From assembly GCA_003586115.2 (NCBI GenBank), contig QVOM02000126.1, positions 53,180,608 through 53,244,607 of the forward strand: a DNA stretch of 64,000 nt, written 5' to 3'. The translations under genes were made by a program, and so were the position numbers. Of the stretch, positions 58,223 to 64,000 are shown piece by piece. Position 1 is the first letter of the stretch, and the number at the start of each line of letters is the position of its first letter. This DNA comes from Salvator merianae. Its lineage: Eukaryota > Chordata > Lepidosauria > Squamata > Teiidae. Under the pieces are notes generated by a model. The model was not told where the DNA came from, searched no databases, and worked only from the letters and a program-made list of their open reading frames with translations.

Positions 58223-59239
58223 TGTTGTTATAATTTGAAAATTCAATAATAATAATAATAATAACAACAACAACAGAAATGGAAGTTTGCAAAAAACTAG
58301 TTCACAAGTAATTTACCCAACTGTGGTATATAGTGTATATTCTATGCTATAAGGCCAATGCAATACACTGACCTACTAACCATTCCCTAAACTGTCTTAG
58401 GCCTAAGCAGAGTCTTTCGCCAAACTCACAATGTAATTCTCCATTGATATTTCAGAGTCATTTTAGTATGAGATCTTCTTTTACTACTACTGTGTCATTT
58501 TAAAAAGTAATTTATGAACTTGTACTAAGCACAGAGCACACAATGCAACAGATATTCAGAAGATGGCAGCAAGTTACTTCTGTCCAATACTGCCCAGATA
58601 CTACATTATCCAATTATTTTCTCTAAAGGAGAAACTGCTAATATTTTGGACACTGCTGTGAAGAAAAAAAAAAATAGTATCTTTTCTTTTTCCCTAAAAC
58701 TTTCCAACAAACACACAGAGAAAGCTGATGGTGTGATAGATGTAAAGTATAAAATGCAACCCTCTGCACAACACATTTAGATGGAAAATTAGCTACTAGG
58801 AAGTTAGGCTTTCAGCACACAGAGCCTTCAAGATCCTGCCAACATTTTTGACATTACTGCAAGCTATGTTATTTCCAAGAGTCTTAAAATCTCATTGTGT
58901 GTGGGAAAGTCAGAATTCATTTGAAGGAGGCAAAAATGCTTCAGTCCTAACAAAGGATTGAATGGCTTCAAAAGCAAGATGTTTTAACGTTAACTGTGGC
59001 AGAGCATAAGCATATCAAGACAGCCCTTGTTTACCACTACGAGAACCTGTATCTACCACAATAAGTATAAATTGGAAGAAATGCTACTTTTTTGAGAGAA
59101 AAGAAATGTGTAAAGACAGCCAGTAAGCAACAAACACTCCCCCACACCAATACAAATCCAAAAACTCGGATATATGGTAGCAAAATTCAGAAAGTGAGGC
59201 TCAGATTATCCCTGCCATTTCCTGCAGAATGGCCGTCAT
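58223..59239. other. Unassigned stretch
   Basis: A short (AAT)n(AAC)n run lies at about 58246-58275. Nothing else is recognised. Confidence 0.45.
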
Positions 59240-61742
59240 TAGAGATGTGCATGAACTTTTTTACTGGTTCGGTTCAGTTTGATTCAAACCGAACCAGACC
59301 ACATGAACCACAAACATGTTCAAATCAAATTTCAAATGGCCCAAAGTGGTTCAAAGTTCAGTTTGAATGTTTGACAAACTATTTATCTCGGGGAACAACG
59401 GAGGAGAATGAAGGATCCCAAAATTGGTTTGGGAGTTGGGGAGTCCTCTAGGAAACTTCCAATCTAGTCACAAGGTGATCAGATCTAGCCTTTTTTTTTT
59501 TTTTTTGAAATTTACAACTTGTTCCTATGGAGCAGGTAGGAGTTGGGTTTTTTTTGTTTTTTTTTAAATCATAAAAATTTAGTCTAGCCCTCAAACTCTA
59601 TGTCACTTGTTACTGGCATCCCCTAGGACCCACATGCCAATTTTGGAGACTTTAGCTCAGAGTTGACTACAGAGATAAAATCACTCTGCAAGATAGGCCA
59701 GCAGGGCCTACCTTGTGCAAGTTTGAGCTGGAACCCCCAAAACTGGCATGGGAGTCTTAGGAGTCGGCAGGAAGTTCGTTAGGCACCCCTTAGGCAATTG
59801 GTCCCACCCCTCAGGTATTTCTTCTTTTGCAACTTAATTTCCATCACTGAAGTTTGCTCTTTTTACTATGGAAAGAAGAAAAAAGAAGAAATAACTGTGA
59901 GCCTGCCTGCCTACTGGCCATCCCATGAGTAACAAAGAATACATATGTGACACATGACCCCAAAGTGACTTGCAAATGAATCTACCTTTTCCTGTAATCT
60001 TATCTGAGCTGGTTAGATACTGGCCCCAGAGTGAGCAGTCGTCATTCTATCTTTCTCCACCATTGGAGAATGGGTGAGATTCTTTTCTGGATTCAAACAG
60101 AATTTCATTGTCTGCCTGCTACTTGCTGATTTGAAATAATGAATAAGGGAATTCTTTTAAAGCAGATGGAGCCCCACCGCTAATTTTGGAGCACTTTTCT
60201 GGGTTCAGAGTGTTTCTACTCACCTGCTACTTGATCATGTGAGAGTGAGTAATGGAGAGCAGGCTGTGAAGATAACAATTCACTTAATTTTGCCACCAGC
60301 TATAATAGCAGAATGCTGTGAGAGTCCGTCAACATTTTCCCTGAAAGATAATGCAACTCTTTACTTGGGCCCTTTCTGCACTGGGCCTTGATCCCAGTTA
60401 AGGTCCTCCATGGTTATCTTCTAGGCATCACTGATCCACATGTTAGTGCAAATCTGTGAGCTCCTGTCTCCCACTGGCACACTCCATTTGCATTAGATAC
60501 AGCATAATCCAAATAAGGGAGACCCTGACCAGAAATATCAGTAGACACAATTTCCAGAGTCTACTAGTGGATCAGTAGGTCCATGGGCCTTGATCCCAAA
60601 TGAGGAGTCATGTCATGAGACAGCACATCTCTATGTCTGGAACTGCTGGTGACTTTTTTGTGGAGGATGCCAAAGCACACTGCCAAAAATGCTGATCCAA
60701 CCCATCCCTTTCTGTGACCAGAATCAGCAGATCTAACTGTTCCAGACCCACTAATACCAATCACAGATAGGTAAGTCCAAAAAGGGACAAGGATTATTTC
60801 AAGGAAGGCAAAAATAATAATTGCAAGCCACACCATAGGTATAGTAATAGCATTTTTTCCCCTTGTATTCTAGGGCATAGATCCACTTTTTTTCTGTTCT
60901 TTAACATGATTGTAAACAGATTGGTTTTATTAATGATTATTGTCAAATGATGTGTTTTTCCTCCCAGGAAAAGAATCTGCCTTGAAACTTTGCAAATTCT
61001 TTTTATTTTTGTAGAAATTACATGTTCCTTTACTCAGATCTGACAGCAAGACAGATATGTAAATCCAGAGATTGCAATTAGTTTATTCAAGCCCTGGATT
61101 TACATGTCTTTCTAGGTGCAAAATTTCAGCCAAAATGAACTCATTTTCTCCAAAAGAAAAAGGATATGGCTTTGGAGCTGTTATCTGGAAGAATTCTATT
61201 GTTTTGCCAGCCAGACACTCCAATGGCCTATATGACAAATTTAGTCATTAGCAAAGCAGGCAGAGACCAACAACAGTTCCCCTGGAGAGATAATTCATTC
61301 CTCCTCAGCCAGGTGGAATGGATGGTTGCTTTGGATCTCTTGTCTGGGTTCAGATTAGGAATTCCATTTTAATTTTTTTGCCACCCACTCCAATGGCCTA
61401 TCTAACATATTTGCGCATTGAATAAACCCACTCAGATTGAGGGGGACCAACAGCAAACAATTTTCCTTAAAAGATAAGCTTACAGAGGAACTGTAAAGCA
61501 GCTCCTATACCACATTTGTAGTTGACTTGTATCAAGGTGGCCTGGTGCTTTAAAAATGCAGCACAGACTTTTTATATGCCTGTTTGAAAGGCTTAGGCCC
61601 TTCAAACTGCTTGTCAAACATGGCCGCAAGTGCGGCTTGAATGTGAACATGATATGTGAACATTGCGACTGTTCAGGTTGATAACAGGTGCTTCGAACAC
61701 TTCTGTTCGCTGTGAACTGAGAACTGAACCGCCACCTCTCTA
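59240..61742. mobile_element. Possible 2.5-kb DNA transposon with TA-flanked GAGATGTG-type ends
   Basis: The left end is TA then GAGATGTGCATGAAC (59242). The right end, in reverse complement, is TA then GAGAGGTGGCGGTTCAG (ending 61740). Both sides carry GTTCG/GTTCA-rich subterminal DNA. The left includes a hairpin with 11-bp perfect arms (59264-59297, CTGGTTCGGTT). The 11935-12069 fragment shows the same terminus. No transposase frame is visible, and another repeat sits inside (from 60371). Whether the two ends belong to one element is an inference. Confidence 0.4.
60371..60806. mobile_element. Probable MITE (GGGCCCTTTCTGCACTG family)
   Basis: The left end GGGCCCTTTCTGCACTGGGC resembles the element at 42001. 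Shared text continues (CATGTTAGTGCAAATCTG against CATGCTAGTGCAGACTAC). A weak right end may be near TCCAAAAAGGGACAAGG (60777-60793). No convincing duplication. Confidence 0.45.
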
Positions 61743-61824
61743 GCAGCTATACCTCAAAGGCAGAGCATCTGTTTAGTCAACAGCATCTCCTATGCTTACC
61801 TTGATAGCACCTTTATCTATCTTT

Positions 61825-62270
61825 TTAGGCTGTTTCCACACTTGGTATCCCAGACCAGGGCAGGATACCCTGGTCTGGATTGGCAATCTGTCCCACTCTG
61901 GGATGAATCGTCAGTAGGGTGGGATAAGGTTCTCTGCATTATAAATGGCTCTTCCCGTTCCAAGCTCCCACCTGGCCCTTGAAGCCAGTGCTCAGCCTTC
62001 AAAGGCAGGGAACAAAAGTTCCCAGACTTTGGGATTTTCTGGCCAGGGTCATTTAGGCAGCATGCCAACCTCTGGCACCACTTCTGGAAGCACTTCCTGG
62101 AGTGCTGCCAAAACAGGTCCCCCATGGACCTACTAGAACAGCAGAAGATCAGTGCAGCTGGAGTGTTCCAGGAGAGCAGGGCCTACGTTGTCTCGCAATA
62201 ACATGAGGAAGGTGGGACCTTTACACTCATTCCTGGAGTGAATTAGGGCCCAGTGCGGAAAGAACCCTAA
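61825..62270. mobile_element. 440-bp MITE, same family as 45664-46174
   Basis: The element 61828-62267 has ends GGCTGTTTCCACACTTGG and, in reverse complement, GGGTTCTTTCCGCACTGGG. The flanks are TTA on the left and TAA on the right, so a 3-bp duplication is possible but not exact. The interior shares CCCCCATGGACCTACTAGAA and GCCCTTGAAGCCAGTGCTCA with the 45.7-kb copy. Frames on both strands are not genes. Confidence 0.65.
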
Positions 62271-62799
62271 TTTCCGCAAGGCTGTAAACTGCACTCCTGT
62301 GGAATTAAGATGGGGGCTCAAACAAGTTGCTCCTCAAGGAAGTTTAATTCCCTGGTACAGGCAGTATAATGGCACTAGAGCCAGATTTATGGGCAGGATT
62401 GCTGAATTTGTAAGGATGATCCTATAAAGCATTTATGTCAAAGAAAGCCAAAGAACCAGCAACGCTAACTTGTACGTTTTTCTACATTTCTCTATTTGCA
62501 TCTTTCATACAATCTATGTAGAGAACCATTTGCACCAAGAAACACCTCAGTCTTTGCAACAAAATATGCAGGAGCTCTCAGCTAAAGAGGGTTTCAGTGA
62601 AGCTTGCATACATGAACACACCAACTTAAAGGAAAGTGCTGCGGAAGGGCTTACCATGTGTTTAGGCACTAACAATCTCTAGCCTTTGTACTTTTCATAT
62701 GTTTAGTAAGTAAGTCAAAAGCTTTCCTTCAAAGACCAGCATGTTGCCACAAAAACGAATGTTAAAAAGGGGCAAAAGCTGCTTCCAGATGGCGAAAGG
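62271..62799. other. Unassigned stretch
   Basis: Nothing is recognised; a 70-codon frame (62470-62682) has no domain. Confidence 0.35.
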
Positions 62800-63190
62800 A
62801 AAATTTGGGACCTGTTTAGATTCCACCATTGCCTCTTGCTGTCCCTGCCAGATGGCAGGGCAAAATCTTGGGGTAGGGCTGGGCCCTCACCATTCTAGTG
62901 CTTTCTCCTGCAATACCCGGAACAGTGCAAGTGCCCACCCCTGCGCTTGTACAGTGGGTATTTTCATCTGGGACTCAAGCCCACACTTTGGCAGCAGGTA
63001 TTTTCATAAGGAAAACCCCAGAAGTAAGCTCCTGATACAGTAAGTTAGGCCAGTATGCAGAAAAACCCAGGTTCAGAATTCTTTATCCCACAGCAGCGAT
63101 ATCCCAGGATTTCACCTGTATATCCTGGGACTATGTTGGGATTGTCATGGATATGTGTGTCAGTCCCAATATGATGCCAGGATTTTCCCA
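62800..63190 (+). mobile_element. Interspersed repeat, same family as 46345-46740
   Basis: It shares, in order, CTGTTTAGAT, CTGTCCCTGCCAGAT, CAGGTTCAGA and TTGGGATTG with the 46.3-kb copy, on the same strand. The termini are unclear. A 100-codon frame (62741-63043) covers it and has no domain. Confidence 0.6.
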
Positions 63191-64000
63191 GCTTTTAGAG
63201 ACAGTCAAAAAGAACAAGCTGTCTTGGTGCTTTGCAAGTAAAAGCATAGTGCGTCCTATTTGCTAAAGAGCAAAATTTTGCTTCCTTGTAAGAATCAACA
63301 TAATAATTATATCAGGTTTCTTTTGAGAGGGAAAGTTTCCAGGGCACCTGGGTGATACTGAAGAATGGAAGAATCACTTCACAACACAAGCGTCAACAGA
63401 GACTGCAGTATAGAAGGATGTGGGAAATGCCTTTAAGATATTTAAATAATGGCATATAGTTTGCATAACAGAATAAATCTTGTACCACAGCTATTTTTTA
63501 AATGACCTTTTCTTAAAACGGACAGCACTTTAAATTAAGGCTGAGATATATAATACATTCATACTGTCCCTGGATGGTTATAGCTGAGTGGACAGCCACC
63601 TATTACCAATATCACAGAGCAACCAATATTATCCTCCTTAGTAATCGCATGTATTGAATTGAAGTGAACTGGATTAATATAAAAATTTAGGGTGAGTTTA
63701 TACATGCTTAAATACACCTCAAGCAATGCAAACCTGACCTGAATAGATTTGGCCATGATCACGCTAGGATTTCATTCCTAAGATCACAAGGGAGATGTCC
63801 AATGGTTATTACCATCCAAACTTGCATTGGAATAGAAGTTTTAAAAATCATCTTTATTGATTAAGCATTTCATCCTTGGGGGTGTGGGGGGGAAAGCTTG
63901 GTCAGGAGAACCCCTGATGAAACACCAATTTATCCCAAGCTACCCTTGGATGGGCTCTATAAAAGACACAATGCATGAACATTAACCTAAATGACACCAA
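63191..64000. other. Unassigned AT-rich stretch
   Basis: No gene or classified repeat is seen up to the window edge. A short G-run lies at 63886-63892. Confidence 0.4.

Noticed and set aside
1..64000. Endogenous retrovirus or LTR element
   Set aside because: I looked for paired LTRs, gag/pol motifs and primer-binding sites and recognised none.

Overview
This window looks like non-coding nuclear DNA from a squamate reptile (lizard or snake). It is visibly AT-rich and eukaryotic in character. Open frames are short and scattered, microsatellites are common, and it is packed with interspersed repeats. The combination of an RTE-BovB retrotransposon, LINE 3' ends of the CR1/L2 type found in squamates, an L1 3' end, a tRNA-derived SINE and many small hAT-like and Harbinger-like DNA transposons fits a squamate best. 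I cannot name the species. I recognise no host protein-coding exon, no cellular RNA gene, no operon, no CRISPR array and no endogenous retrovirus. The window is probably intergenic or lies inside a large intron.

Layout. 0-12 kb: sparse LINE 3' ends (1-215, 2.7-3.25, 7.6-7.9 kb), a minus-strand SINE (10.1-10.4 kb), microsatellites and unassigned AT-rich DNA. 12-21 kb: a LINE endonuclease/RT fragment (12.3-13.1 kb), a very GC-rich foldback hAT element with intact 8-bp target-site duplications (16929-17655), and LINE tails at 18.4, 19.4 and 20.2 kb. 21-31 kb: non-autonomous DNA elements, a (TTTC)n array, and a BovB 3' end carrying a 172-bp hAT MITE (27.7-28.1 kb). 31.4-33.6 kb: a minus-strand BovB copy with the catalytic middle of its reverse transcriptase deleted. 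33.8-46.8 kb: a second tail of the LINE family seen at 18.4 kb, a 204-bp palindromic hAT element (36871-37074), a large foldback (39.3-40.6 kb), and a cluster of MITEs with 3-bp TAA/TTA duplications. 47-56 kb: LINE 3' ends on both strands, a triplicated 83-bp pyrimidine-rich repeat (53.4-53.7 kb), and a LINE split by a 345-bp relative of the GC-rich hAT element (54661-55005). 56-64 kb: an L1 3' end (57.1-58.2 kb) and several more DNA-transposon remnants.

The best-supported unusual content is structural. Four hAT-type insertions have readable termini and 8-bp duplications (two exact, two with one mismatch). Two of them sit inside datable LINE copies, and two are foldbacks. All of the longest open frames fall inside repeats and are not genes. 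I found no convincing novel biological system and do not claim one.
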